Origin: Neoscytalidium dimidiatum
Lineage: Eukaryota > Ascomycota > Dothideomycetes > Botryosphaeriales > Botryosphaeriaceae
DNA: 64,000 nt
Reading direction: 5' to 3'
NCBI GenBank assembly: GCA_037367355.1
Contig: CM074700.1
Coordinates: 2,914,001 to 2,978,000, forward strand
In this document: positions 11,011-21,743 of the stretch, one piece after another
Numbering within the stretch: the stretch's first letter is position 1
Layout: each line of letters starts with the position of its first letter
Notes under the pieces: model-generated
The model's input: the letters and a program-made list of their open reading frames with translations, nothing else
Databases searched by the model: none
What the model was told of the DNA's origin: nothing
Program-made: the position numbers and the translations under genes

Positions 11011-12402
11011 ATGGTACTTGCCCGCGTGGTCGACTTCTTCTCCTCTTCCGACTCAACGAAAGCGCAATTGGTACACGATGAGCAGCCTATCGCATCACTC
11101 GATGTCCCATCTCCGGTCACGGGGACTATGGGCGCTGCGGTAGGGTCGGAAGAAGTCGAGCTAGAGGCCAAGCGACCGCCCTATATCCATGTGAGATGGC
11201 ACCCAGCCCGGCGCGCGGCGTGATGCTCGCAGGTACACAGGCTGACGAGCGCTGTCTAGGCGATGTTGGCCGGAGGTCTAGGTGGTCTCACCGGAGACAT
11301 GCTCATGCATTCGCTAGACACGGTCAAGACGCGCCAGCAGGGTGACCCGCATATGCCGCCCAAGTATACCTCCATGGGTTCCACATATCGCACCATTTTT
11401 CGCCAGGAAGGTCTTCTGCGAGGATTATATGGTGGAGTCGTGCCGGCTTTCTTAGGCTCCTTCTCTGGAACTGTCATTTTTTTCGGCACTTACGAATGGA
11501 CCAAACGCACAATGGTGGACGCGGGAATAGCTCCTCCGATTGCGTACTTCAGCGGAGGTTTGCTCGCCCAGTGATTATTTTGCCAACTGAAATCATGCTG
11601 ATGACCCAATCCAGGCTTGATTGCAGATCTATTTGCGGCTCCGCTCTACGTCCCTTCGGAAGTCCTCAAGACCCGCCTGCAACTACAAGGTCGTTATAAT
11701 AATCCCTTCTTCGAGTCCGGCTATAATTATCGGGGAACATGGCATGCAGCGAGAACCATTGTTCGTACAGAGGGGTGGCATGCTCTCTTTCACGGATTCA
11801 AGGCAACTTTGGCCCGTGACCTCCCCTTCTCTGCGCTGCAGTTTGCTTTCTATGAGCAGGAACAGAAGTTGGCAAAGGCCTGGGTTGGATCAAAAGATAT
11901 CGGTCTTCCGCTTGAGATATTGACAGGAGCGACGGCTGGTGGCATGGCTGGTGTCATTACCTGCCCACTTGACGTCGTTAAGACCAGGATCCAAACGCAA
12001 CAAAATCCCGAGGCCGTGGCCGCATTTGATGCTAAGGCAGCGAAACCCAAACCTAATGTGTCTTCGAGCTCCACTGCACCCAGCGCTGGGCCTTTTTCGA
12101 AACATAGTACTGCCTCCGGCCCCGGCCCAGGTCACGGACCATCCAAAGGCACAAAAAGACCTATCTCGACTTCGTCGCCTTCTACTTCTCTCAAGCAACA
12201 CTCTGCAGCAACATTAGACACATCTTCGATTATTAAGGGGTTGCGACTTCTGTACAAAACCGAGGGTGTTTGGGGGTTATTCCGCGGAGTTGGACCAAGA
12301 GCAGTGTGGACTAGTGTGCAAAGCGGCACTATGTTGGTTCTTTATCAGACTCTCCTCAGATGGTTCGAACGACATCCGCTTGTTTTTCAGAAAGAACGAT
12401 AG
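11011..12402 (+). CDS. Mitochondrial carrier (SLC25 family)
   Basis: This is an inner-mitochondrial-membrane solute carrier of 421 aa from exons 11011-11190, 11260-11557 and 11615-12402. The threefold carrier repeat is clear. The three signature positions read [18 protein letters not shown] and CPLDVVKTR, each followed downstream by the second-helix G-x-x-x-G region (for example RGLYGG, FHGF, FRGVGPR). In repeat 1 the usual Pro is replaced by His-Ser. The overall look is closest to the fungal group containing yeast YMR166C (Mme1, reported as a magnesium exporter), but the substrate is inferred only. A roughly 60-residue Ser/Pro/Lys/Gly-rich insertion (encoded about 12037-12220) interrupts the third repeat after its signature motif, on the matrix-loop side. 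Junctions are consensus and the frame is exact. Confidence 0.88.
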
Positions 12403-12975
12403 ACTTAAATATTTATGGGTGGTTTTAGTATATGCACAGCAAGAGGTTTACGACAGAGGTTCTTTGTACAGTAGGTTGTATCATTTCCTTTACTAGACGG
12501 AGGACTTTCTCATTGAAGTCAAAGCATTGGGCGGCGTTTTCACTCTCATCTCTCTGGTCATCGTTTATCAATTCAAGGTGGCCTGTGAAATTTTTCAGAC
12601 ATGTCGTATCACTCTTGGCAGTTATCCGACTTCCGTATTGGTTTCTCAATGCTCGCTGATGTCAGATTTTTCCGCTTCAAAACGCCACGCACTGGAACCC
12701 TGCTAGCCATGACCTGGTTAGTTCCGCTCCATGCTCCAATTCTCGCCCAAGCGTCGGATATGGTCCCTAGCAGGAGTACTCAGTCAGACACGGCTGGTGC
12801 CCTCCCCGCGTCCAGGCAGCCTCCACACATGCGGGGCACCGAGGTTCATCGACTCTTCATCCTACGTAAAACGAGCAAATCCATATAAGGATACGGAATT
12901 ACCGCTGCTCCGTGGATCCACACGATTCACTCCCATCTCCTTCTAATACAATAATATTGATCCCAATAATACGCT
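12403..12975. other. Intergenic between carrier and ADH genes
   Basis: This holds the 3' flank of the carrier and the promoter of the alcohol dehydrogenase. I see nothing specific in it. Confidence 0.4.
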
Positions 12976-14341
12976 ATGGCAACAGTACTCCCACATCTCA
13001 TTCCCGGCAGCTCTAAGGAACAAAAAAAGAAGAAGCAGAACGGAGAATACAAAATCCCCACCATACAAAAAGCCGCCGTGAAGAATGGATTGACCGCGCC
13101 CGTCAAGGAGATCGCCGTGCCGGAGCTCAAGCCCGGCCAGATCCTCGTCAGGATCAACTGGACAGGCCTCTGCCACTCGGACATCGGCTTCCTGCGCGAC
13201 TACTGGCCGACGGCGGGCTTCCCGACGCTGGTTCAGGACCTTGCGCTGGGCGTGTGCGGTCACGAAGGCGCGGGCGAGGTCGTCGCCATCACGCCGGACG
13301 TCGCGGCCGAGGAGCTGTGGGAGGTAGGGGACCGCGCGGGCGTCAAGTGGTGCGCGAGCGTCTGCCGGCGCTGCGAGTTCTGCGCCAACGGGGCCGATGA
13401 GCTGCACTGCCCGAAGCAGCTGAATTCCGGACTGACCACGCCGGGCACCTTCCAGCGGTACGTCGCGACCGATGCACGATACGCGACTAGGTTGCCCGAT
13501 GCGGTCAGCGACGAGGAGGCGGGCCCTCTGATGTGCGGCGGCGTTACGGCATATGTGGCGTGTAAGCGAAGCGGGGTCAAGCCGGGGCAGTGGATTGTAC
13601 ATTTTGGCGCTGGTGGTGGGTTGGGGCATGTAAGTGATTCCTGTTTTGGACGTGTGTGCGGAGTTTGCTGGGGTGAGGTTGTTGTTCCTTGCTGACTGTG
13701 CTCATGGCTGCAGCTCGGCGTGCAGTACGCTAAGGTGATGGGTATGCGGAGCATCGCGATTGATGTGGGCCCCGAGAAGGAAGATTTGTGCAAGAAGTTG
13801 GGCGCGGAGGTGTATATCGATGCCACGAAGTGCGAGGACCTTGCGGCGGAGGTGATGAAGGTTACGACTTACGGAGGTACGATTTTTCCCCTGGAGCCTG
13901 CTGATTGGTTGAGCCTGATGCTGAAAGTTTGAGAGCAGCACATGGCGCAATTGTCTTTGCTCCGACGAAGCAGTGCTACGACACTGCACCGTACTTATTG
14001 CGGCCTGGCGGCACTATGGTTGCAGTCGGTTTTCCTAAAGACCCAACAATTCTGGCTGGTGCGCCACCCATCATCGTTGCCATGAGGAAGGTATGTGCTT
14101 AGACACTGATTCACGACGCCGATAGGTTGGCGAACACCACTAACAGACTCTACTGCAGTTGAGCATTGTAGGAAGTGTGACCGGTACGCTGAAAGAAGTA
14201 GAAGAGATGCTTGACTTCACCGCGCGGGATCTCGTGCATCCGATCCTGACCAAGGGCAAGCTGAGTGAGCTAGACAAGTACGTTGATCTTGTTGTTGAAG
14301 GGAAGATCCTGGGACGAGCTGTGCTGAAGGTAGAGGATTGA
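12976..14341 (+). CDS. Zinc-dependent alcohol dehydrogenase (MDR superfamily)
   Basis: This NAD(P)-dependent oxidoreductase interconverts alcohols and aldehydes. Exons 12976-13629, 13714-13876, 13936-14090 and 14159-14341 give 384 aa. The catalytic zinc site is visible as GLCHSD and GHEGAGEV, with a third Cys in the LMCGG segment. The structural zinc lobe has four Cys (CRRCEFC, then Cys eight residues further on). The nucleotide-binding loop GAGGGLGHLGVQ spans the first splice junction, which supports that intron. The C-terminal third contains LLRPGGTMVAVG, typical of yeast-ADH-like fungal enzymes. Compared with yeast ADH it has an N-terminal extension of about 25 residues that is Lys-rich (six Lys near residues 16-22). 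That is a weak match to a mitochondrial leader because of the Lys-Gln content. The physiological substrate is not deducible. Confidence 0.92.
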
Positions 14342-14723
14342 ACAAATGCTACAGTGGGTCATCACAACCTTCCATATCTAGTGTCACGAGTGTAGTTTTC
14401 AGTAAGCGAATCGTTCTTACACTTTTGACTTGAATCTTCCATAGGCATGCCAATGACAATCATTTATCACTTACGTGCCACATTCACTACACCCTTTTTT
14501 CCAATCATAACACCTTAGCTCGGCCCACAAAATGCGCTCTCAAAAATACATTACTCACTGCTTCTTCTCCGCCGCACCGCGATAACCCCGCTATTCTCAA
14601 GCAACCTTGTACGCACCTGTTTGGCTACTGTTCCGAATGCGACAACACGAAAAGCCATTTACTGCGCTATTCGTCGCTTCAAGCCTCTCATTACAATTTC
14701 CGGCTTGACTGCACTTACTCGAC
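14342..14723. other. Intergenic, nothing recognised
   Basis: This is the 3' flank of the ADH gene and the promoter of the following gene. No motif stands out. Confidence 0.35.
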
Positions 14724-15677
14724 ATGGCGTCGAAATCTCGCCCCATCCGCGGCGCCCGCTCAGGCACCCACTCAAACACCCACATCGTCATAGATGGTGA
14801 CCACCCGGGCGATGACCCGATGAGCCTTGAGCAGATCCAGAAGGTCGGCCAAAACATAGGCGTGGTCCTGGGTCGTATGGTCACGGACTTGGAAAATTAT
14901 ACCTACAACAACGCCCAGATTCTTCGCCTTCAGAATTACATTTCTCGCATGCAATGCAGCATTGCTGTGTCGTTCGTAATGTTTAAGGAAAATCTTGAGC
15001 AGGGCGACCACGGAACATCAGAAGAAGGTGCGCCCAACGAGAAAGGTCATTCATCCCACCGTGGCGCCACCGCCCTCACGACAGAAACGCTGGCAAGGGT
15101 GGGAGAAGTTGCAAATGAGTCTCACTCGCCCAACGGAGAGGGCTCGGCTGCTGGCTCACCTAGCGCAGTCGAGGATGGCGTTGTTAACAAGGATGATGAA
15201 AAGGAGTCAGATTCTGCTTATGACGTCGTGGCGAACCTGAATGCGCTCCAGCTCCACGACCCTGCACACAACAGTCTCGCTCAGGAAAAAATCGCGACAG
15301 ACCGCGTCGTGCGCAAAAGAAGGCGGCTCCCGGGTAGACCGATCGCGACGAACCCACGCATACCTCGCCCTGCAGCCCGAGAGGAGACGAGGCTCAACTA
15401 CGCCTTTGTGCCTCCCATCGCTCAGCCTCAGAACTCCTCGGGACTGTCATTGGAAAGCGAAGACACAGAGGTCAAAGAGGAGTACGATGATGATGATAAG
15501 CTGGAGATCTCGGGAGCGGAGGGCCAGGCTCAGCAGGCAAGCCAGATGAAGTGTGCTTCCAGCATGAGAAAGCTGGTCAAGAAGAACCACGGAAGCTGTA
15601 CCATCAACGGCAAGAGGTATGAAGAGTCTGAGCATCATGACTCCGCAGGAAGGCAGAAGAAGCAGCGAACTTGGTGA
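14724..15677 (+). CDS. Hypothetical charged, probably nuclear protein
   Basis: This is a single-exon frame of 317 aa from an ATG. The first about 95 residues look structured (predicted helical, with SLEQIQKVGQNIGVVLGRMV and a following hydrophobic stretch). The rest is acidic, Ser/Glu-rich and disordered in character. Residues about 195-215 carry a basic patch RKRRRLPGRPIA that resembles an AT-hook or NLS, preceded and followed by acidic tracts (for example EEYDDDDK near 254-261). The C-terminus is again Lys/Arg-rich. I do not recognise the family. Composition suggests a chromatin- or nucleic-acid-associated protein, by inference only. Coding status is supported by length and by conserved-looking ordered N-terminal sequence, not by homology. 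Confidence 0.65.
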   Translation: MASKSRPIRGARSGTHSNTHIVIDGDHPGDDPMSLEQIQKVGQNIGVVLGRMVTDLENYTYNNAQILRLQNYISRMQCSIAVSFVMFKENLEQGDHGTSEEGAPNEKGHSSHRGATALTTETLARVGEVANESHSPNGEGSAAGSPSAVEDGVVNKDDEKESDSAYDVVANLNALQLHDPAHNSLAQEKIATDRVVRKRRRLPGRPIATNPRIPRPAAREETRLNYAFVPPIAQPQNSSGLSLESEDTEVKEEYDDDDKLEISGAEGQAQQASQMKCASSMRKLVKKNHGSCTINGKRYEESEHHDSAGRQKKQRTW

Positions 15678-16791
15678 GCATTCGGGAAGATAGTTGTGAC
15701 CGGAGTGGCGGTGGAACTTGCGAGATAGGCTAGAGTATGTCCAGGTCAAGGAACACTCTATAGAGGTCGTTGATTGGGGCCAAAGATAAGATGGTTAAGG
15801 TTTGGTCTCATCGAGCCGTGAGTCTCTCATGTCAACTTCACGGTGGAGTGTAGGGTCATCCTCTTTCTTTTCCCCCCATTTGTTTTACATTTCCATTTCA
15901 CGGATCGTTACAAAGAAGATTTACGATTCGAGACCTCTTCGATCCGGAGGAAGGCGCCCACGAAGAGATACCGAAAATTTCCATGAAGTAATCTCTCTCA
16001 GAATTCCAGGAAGTACATGTTGTCATCATGTGTTATCATTGTCATGTCTCTTCGCAGCATTATAGTGACATACAGAGACTAGAAACCCATGGTGGAAACG
16101 CAACAAACCTCTCAAAATGACACTCGGTGCGTCAACCCGGGCAGCAAAACGTGCATGTCATACGTAACATTGCGTCAGAATTGACCGTGTCGTAGGTATA
16201 ACATGCGAGTGGCACACGGAAAGGGTGCAGGAGTTTTTGAGATGGGCCGAAAAGAGAAGGCGCCAGCTGATTACTCGCAGCACCGGCTGTTCAGGAACAA
16301 ACCAGCCGGTAGACACTAGTCTCGCGGCGCCGCCCAGTTGCAGCCACACGCAGACCAGTGTGATGCTAGGTTTCAAAACGAGCCACGCCTATATATCAGG
16401 CGTCGATTGGCGGCATCTAGTAACTACTGTAAACTCTCTCACTTCGCAAAAGTCGGCCAGCATTGTAGAGGAGGCAACATGATCGCGGGGAGACTTCGCA
16501 GCAAGTAAGGGTACGGTGGTGATGCAGATCAGCAGCTAGCGTGTGGGGGAGACGGGCGCTAATTAGCCAGAAGGCGGGGTCGCACGTATTGCGGCCATCG
16601 ACGTGTGGGAAACCAGCTCACCTGAGAAGCTGCGCTGACATGCCACAAAACCCCGCACATTCCCACTCTCTCAGACACCTGTTCCATTCTTCGTTAACGC
16701 TCTGCTCATCCTTGTCGCCAGAGCCCACAAAGTGTCCAAAGACTATTTCATTAATCAACCATATCAAGTGTACCAGTCGTGAACCGTCAAG
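15678..16791. other. Intergenic, no gene seen
   Basis: About 1.1 kb contains only short frames without motifs. A CTATATAT element at about 16388-16395 is the only TATA-like sequence; it lies about 400 bases before the DJ-1 gene start, too far to assign with confidence. Confidence 0.4.
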
Positions 16792-17797
16792 ATGAGTGCG
16801 GTTGCCGAAACCAGTGATGGACCGACGCCTCCGATCCAGGTGCTATTTGCCCTCCATCCTGGTTTCGACACGCTCGATGTTGCCGGTCCCGTTGAGGTTC
16901 TCCACACGGCTAGGCACAATCCTAGTGATTCTCGTAAGTGAAAGTTTATACCAGTGCCTTGTCTTTGGAGAGACCCTGAAACGTTGCGCCATGCGCTTTT
17001 TCCCAACGCAATGTTGCTTTAGTGACTCATTTGCGGCTGCTGACGGAAGCTTGCCTTATGCAGCGGGTAAGGCCTTCAACATCAAGTTCGTCTCAAATAC
17101 CGAACACACAATTTCAGCGCAAGGAGCTTCCTTCAGGGCGCACATGGACTTTGAGGATGCCCACGAAGACCTCGGCGACTTCGACGTACTCATAGTTCCG
17201 GGCGGCAGCACCGACCCGGTCCTTGAGAAGAACGAAGAGCCGATGAAACTCGTAAAGGCCTTCGCGGAGCTGCAGAAGAGCGACCCGACCAAGGAGCGCA
17301 CCCTCATGTCCGTCTGCACGGGTGCTCTTCTGCTGGCAAAAGCCGGCGTGCTCCAGGGGTTGGCGGCTACAACGCATCCGGACTACTACACCAAGATGGA
17401 GATCATCTGCCAGAAGGCGGCGCAGGAGGGTGACTACGAACAGACGGACGTGATGGAGGAACGCTACGTGGTCAACAACGCACGCTTTGAGCTGGGCGAG
17501 AACGAGGACGAGAACCCGTTCATCCTGAAGAAGCGCCCGGACGGGCGGCGCAAGAGCATTGCGCGCAAAGGCAGCAACGCCTGGAAGGAGGGCCGGCGCC
17601 GCGAGAGCATCGTGCGCCGGGCAAGCATGCGGCTTGGCGGCCTGCGCGTCATCACGAGCGGCGGCGTCACAACCGGCTTGGACGCCAGCCTGTACCTGGT
17701 TGGGGCCATGGTATCGCACGAGTCGGCTATTGAGGTGGCGCGGGTGCTGCAGTACGAATGGAACAAGGGCGTGACGGTTGACGGCATTGACGTCTGA
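16792..17797 (+). CDS. DJ-1/PfpI (class I glutamine amidotransferase-like) protein
   Basis: Two exons (16792-16933 and 17064-17797) encode 291 aa. The fold starts with FALHPGFDTLDVAGPVEVL, then VLIVPGG, and the nucleophile elbow SVCTGALLLAKAG, whose Cys is the conserved reactive residue. The C-terminal part (VITSGGVTTGLDASLYLVG) is typical of the fungal DJ-1/PfpI branch related to the amidotransferase half of AraC-type regulators. Members include glyoxalases, proteases, chaperones and isonitrile hydratases, so the reaction is open. Between the TTHPDY segment and VITSGG lies an unusual Arg/Lys-rich insert (about residues 205-235) with three RRxS-type sites (RRKS, RRES, RRAS), which match the protein kinase A consensus. 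The intron choice is supported by exact frame and the family sequence on both sides. Confidence 0.87.
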
Positions 17798-18032
17798 TGA
17801 CGCTGTTGCCGCTCAGTTATGGCGCGCGCGAATTGAAAAAAGATGGCGGGGCGGAGGTAAAACCGGGCAGCGGCGACGGCGAGGCGAAAATGCTGGGGTT
17901 GGCGAGTGAGGCGCCCGATGCCACGGGGTCAGTATGACTTAACGTGGCTTTAGTTGGCAAGTGTTATGAGCAAATGGAGAGCATGTTGACAAGCTTTGCT
18001 GCGGCGGTCCCCTGAAGCATCATGAGCTGCTG

Positions 18033-18066
18033 CCGCCTGCCGCTGCCACGCGGGAGCGGCAGGCGG
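18033..18066. repeat. 12-bp perfect inverted repeat with 10-nt loop
   Basis: The arms 18033-18044 (CCGCCTGCCGCT) and 18055-18066 are exact reverse complements and would form a very GC-rich stem. It sits about 236 bases past the DJ-1 stop codon and overlaps the start of a G-run array. Confidence 0.75.
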
Positions 18067-18085
18067 GAAGGGTGGGAAGGGTGGG
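18065..18085 (+). other. Potential G-quadruplex (five GGG runs)
   Basis: Five GGG runs at 18065, 18070, 18074, 18079 and 18083 are separated by loops of 2, 1, 2 and 1 bases. Such short loops are the most favourable class for quadruplex folding. The G-rich strand is the plus strand, the coding strand of both flanking genes. Confidence 0.7.
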
Positions 18086-18831
18086 AAGGAGTGGGTCGTT
18101 AAGCGCCGTCCATAAGGGGCACAGCCTCAGCCACTGACGGCACGGCGCGGGCTTCCAGAGAGCTTCGAGGACAGTTTCGGGCGGCTGGCACGCGCCTGTT
18201 CCTGAAACAGCGCGCGCGCGGCGGCCGGTGACTGGCTGGCTGGCGGAGGGGAGGGTGTTTCTGTTTCGCTGGCCGCGGGCCCTGCGCTGTCCCCCGCACT
18301 CGCTTGCTCCCGATTTACCGTCGATCTTGCATCAGTTCCGGCATGCCGACCGTTGCATGTGCCTCTTCCGGCCAGCGCCTCGAGCCACATGCTTCCAGGC
18401 CCCTCGTGCCACTCACGTCGCCGCCTGGCAGCATGCACCGCCCGCCCTGTGCTCTGCGCCCCACCTGCTCATGCCATCCGCCGCCAAAACTGGCACCAGC
18501 GTCCACCAAGCTGGCAGTGGGTCCCGTTTCCCTCCGAACACGTCGTGCCAGCGGCGAGCGCCGTTCTAGACGCTCAAGCCCGTGGGGACCTACTCCACCG
18601 GTGAGTCCGAATGCTGCCATCCCACGCCCGCTCCAGTCCCTGCGTTCGTCCGCTGCAACGCAAGCGCTATCGTGGATCCAACCGGTTCTGAGGAAGAGCC
18701 AAGCGCGCATCCGTGTCGATGTCTTGCTGCGTCCGCGGGAGGCATGCCGCGCGCGACGCCATAGCCGTGCATCCTCATGGCTCTCGTCCCAAGTCCCCCA
18801 CCGAGACCTGCAAGAGTCAGTCGCTCTCCGG

Positions 18832-18837
18832 TATAAA
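18832..18837 (+). promoter_or_regulatory. TATA box of the SDR gene
   Basis: TATAAA lies in a CCGGTATAAATGG context 262 bases upstream of the SDR ATG and is followed by a CT-rich leader. This is a strong core-promoter arrangement for a fungal gene. Confidence 0.55.
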
Positions 18838-19093
18838 TGGGGTTCACGCTGCACTCATGGTTAGCCGCAACAGACATCTGCAGGTACAGTCTCCAACTTG
18901 CGGTGAGACTAACTCGAACTTACATCTCATCTCCTCCTTCTGCTCCTATCATCACACATCCTTTCTTCTTTCTCCATCCCCAGCTGCCTATCTTTAGAAG
19001 CAGAGCTTCAAGACTCGCGGCACAACTTCGACCGGATCAAGATCAACATCAACCCTAAAAGCACATCAACACCCCGCCTCCAACACAATCACC

Positions 19094-20121
19094 ATGTCCT
19101 TCGCTCGTCTTGCTGGCAAGACCGCCGTCGTCACTGGCGCCTCCTCCGGCATCGGCCAAGCCGTTGCTTTCGCCTTCGCTGTTGAGGGTGCTCAGGTTGT
19201 TTGCTCCGATCTGGACGAGAGGAGACAAGGTGGCGAAGAGACCGAAATTCCCACCCACGAACAGATCTCCAAGGCTGGTGGCAAAGCTGTCTTCGTCCAA
19301 GCCGATGTGACCAAGGCCGACGATGTGAAGAGACTGGTCAAAGAGGCGGTGAGCCAGTTCGGCAGGATCGATATGTGAGTCTTCCATCTTCTTCCAGACG
19401 CCCCTCCCTATTAGGTGGCCTCTTTCGCGGCCTGGACGCCCTCTCTCCACAGTTCCGCCGTGGACAATTGCCTGCTCGCCGAAAAATGCTGCTGTCGCTG
19501 GCCTGACATACGCTGACCATGATATCGACAGTTTTGTCCACGCCGCCGGTGTGACTGGTCAGGATGGGAGCATCATGCTCACTGAGGAGTCCTGGGACAG
19601 AACTTTCGCCGTCAACGCTCGCGGCGCTTCGCTCTGCTCCAAGTATGCTGGCGCCCAGATGAAGAAGCAAGAGCAGCTTCCCAGTATGGACCGCGGCTGG
19701 ATCATCAACATTGCGGGCATTCAGACTGGCACCGGTAAGCAGCGACTAGATTGCCCACGAAGTCTCCACTTACTTATGCCCTTCTCCTGCAGTTGGCGAG
19801 TTCCCTTCGAAGCACTCTGTCGTGAGTGACTTGACCAAGACCATCGCTCTCGAGCTCCGCGACCACAGGGTCCACATCAACGCCATCCGTCCCGGCTGTA
19901 AGCGCTACCTTCGTCTATCGACCCTGAACAAAAGGAGCTGACCGAATACAGACACCAAGTCGTCGATGCCTGAGAACTGGCTGGAGACCGCGGAGGCGCA
20001 AACTGCCCTGTCGAGGCTGCCGGAGGACGTCGCCAAGATGGCTGTGACCCTGGCCAGCGAGGAGAGCAGTTGGATGACTGGTAACTCGTTGCCGGTCGAC
20101 AGCGGTATCACCGCTATGTAA
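19094..20121 (+). CDS. Short-chain dehydrogenase/reductase-like protein with altered active site
   Basis: Exons 19094-19374, 19532-19734, 19793-19897 and 19952-20121 give 252 aa, a normal SDR length. The cofactor site is intact: TGASSGIGQAVA near residue 15, then the acidic residue after the second strand (CSDLD), and DVTKADDV. The fungal SDR family this resembles ends with SWMTGNSLPVDSG, which is present. However, the catalytic segment is degenerate. The Ser strand reads IINIAGIQTG (no Ser), and the YxxxK position reads EFPSK, with no Tyr although Lys is kept. The NNAG motif is HAAG. If the splice model is right, the protein probably binds NAD(P) but lacks standard SDR catalysis. A pyrimidine-rich leader and CACC-ATG context suggest good expression. 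Confidence 0.82.
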
Positions 20122-20339
20122 ACTTTTTATGTGTCACGTTCATGCTCATGTATAAACCTGTAACGATTTAATGACGATATAGAATGTAAATGATAAGTTT
20201 CCTGGTATTTCAGCAGCACCTGGAATCGTGTCTAGTCGTACATATGTACAGAAAAAGTTCTGCTTACAACATCAATCATACATCACGTTTTATACACGCC
20301 TGCGCCTGCGCCGACGCCGTAACTCCGGAGCAACGGCCA

Positions 20340-21313
20340 TTATTTCGGAGGTTTCTTAAAGTCTTCTGGGTACGCCGTAGCCTTTTCGATCTCGCGCTTT
20401 TCCTCGTGTAGCTCTTCTTTTGCTTTTATTGAGTTCTCGACCTGCTCCACGGCACGCTCGATCTCAACCTCCATTTCCGGCAAGTGGAATCGTTCGGCCA
20501 ATAGCTTTCCGTTCCACTTTTGCAACACCATGACGTCTTCAGTCTCGTTATTCGTCTGCCGCCTTACAATCTCAGCAACCGCCTCCGCCTGTTCTCTCGT
20601 GGGAGCTGGCGAATCGCGCGAATGTTGTCTGGATGGATGAATGAGGCCTGCGGCATACACCTCATCGAGCTCTTTCGACGGTTTCGACTTTATCAAGTTG
20701 TTCTTGAGCAAGAACTCGAGATGCTTCGAGCCGGACAGGGCCTTCCAATGGGAGTAGGCGCGGAAGACGAGGTAGAAGAAAGGGATGTTCGGTATTCTGT
20801 AGGGGGGCGGATCAGTTGCGCATATCATTGCACTCAGCGCGCATTGTCCACATACATTGGCACCAGGGCGAACGGTGCAGAAATCGGCACGCCGATGATG
20901 CTCCACCACAGACGCTTGCGGTGCAACGACTGCCGTTCCGTTGCTAACTGCTGTAAAATGCTCGGTACGCGCTCTTGCTTGAGGAATAGCCCGGGAAATG
21001 TGACTTCAACGGTCTCGCGGCCGTCCAGCTCGGCCTTCTCGCGCGCGCTGTTCAGCGCAGGTATCGTCTTGAGCCCCCATTCTTGGTACGGGATCCGGCG
21101 CAGGACGCGGTTGCCCTGGACAGTCAGAGTCTTCTTCCAGCCGCCCTTGTACCACGGCGTCTCGTGCGGCGTCTTCTCCCAATCGGCCCAGGTCTGGTTG
21201 GCCTTGTTGGTTGCCTTGTCGAGCAGCGACGGCTGCTGGCCAGACGCGACGGAGCGGCGCTCGCAGTAGATGAGAGTGCGGCGGGTCGAAATTGGGAGGA
21301 GGAAGAGCCGCAT
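20340..21313 (-). CDS. Mitochondrial K+-H+ exchange-related protein (Mit_KHE1 family)
   Basis: Exons 21313-20856 and 20796-20340 give 304 aa. The sequence has a Leu/Arg/Ser N-terminus suited to mitochondrial import (MRLFLLPISTRR) and a conserved WADWEKTPHETPWYKGGWKK segment. It then has PALNSAREKAELDGRETVEV and a hydrophobic hairpin (IIGVPISAPFALVPIIPNIPFFYLVF, quoted here only by its ends near residues 140-165) joined across the intron. The tail is charged and coiled. This matches the fungal family named after yeast YDL183C, implicated in mitochondrial potassium-proton exchange; whether it is the exchanger itself or a regulator is unsettled. It is divergent from SRF1, with a 430-base shared promoter. 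Confidence 0.85.
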
Positions 21314-21743
21314 GGTGGCGGGCGGCGGTGGTTGGGTCTAGGGCGACGAGCAGGCGGGCGGGGTGCAGTGTCACACGCGGGGCGCGAAGGCGATGATGGG
21401 TTTTCGAGCTGAAGACGCGCGACAGGTGCGTTTCGCTTGCCTGCTCAGCTTGTGAGCCTCAGGCGTTGCGAGTCGCGGTGCTAAACGTCATGGATGGCCC
21501 ATGCAGCGTTCGCGCAGACGTGAGGCAATCTCCCGACCAGGGATCTGCACAGGCAACATCCTCCCAGCTCCGGCCACCAGCCGCCTGTAATTGGAGATCC
21601 TCAGCCTCCCCCAAGGCCGGTCTTTTCTCACCTGCCGGCAGCTGGAGGCCTTCCTCCACAGAGCCGCCCAAAAACACCACGCTCGCCCGCCGCTCGCTCT
21701 GCAACCGATCTCTCCTCGCTCCGCCGGTCGACTCGACCAAGTT
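21314..21743. promoter_or_regulatory. Shared divergent promoter, Mit_KHE1/SRF1
   Basis: These 430 bases separate two start codons pointing away from each other. I see no assignable factor site. Confidence 0.5.

Larger units (their letters stand above)
17798..19093. promoter_or_regulatory. GC-rich intergenic region and SDR promoter
   Basis: About 1.3 kb lies between the DJ-1 and SDR genes. It includes a hairpin and G-run element (listed separately), a TATA box near 18832 and a long pyrimidine-rich leader (about 18920-19090) just before the SDR start. Long open frames on both strands at 18304-18864 arise from high GC and carry no domain. Confidence 0.5.

Noticed and set aside
18304..18864. Overlapping long frames on both strands (also 18315-18854 minus)
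   Set aside because: Both strands are open at once because of high GC. Translations are Cys/Arg/His-rich and motif-free, and the region holds the SDR promoter.
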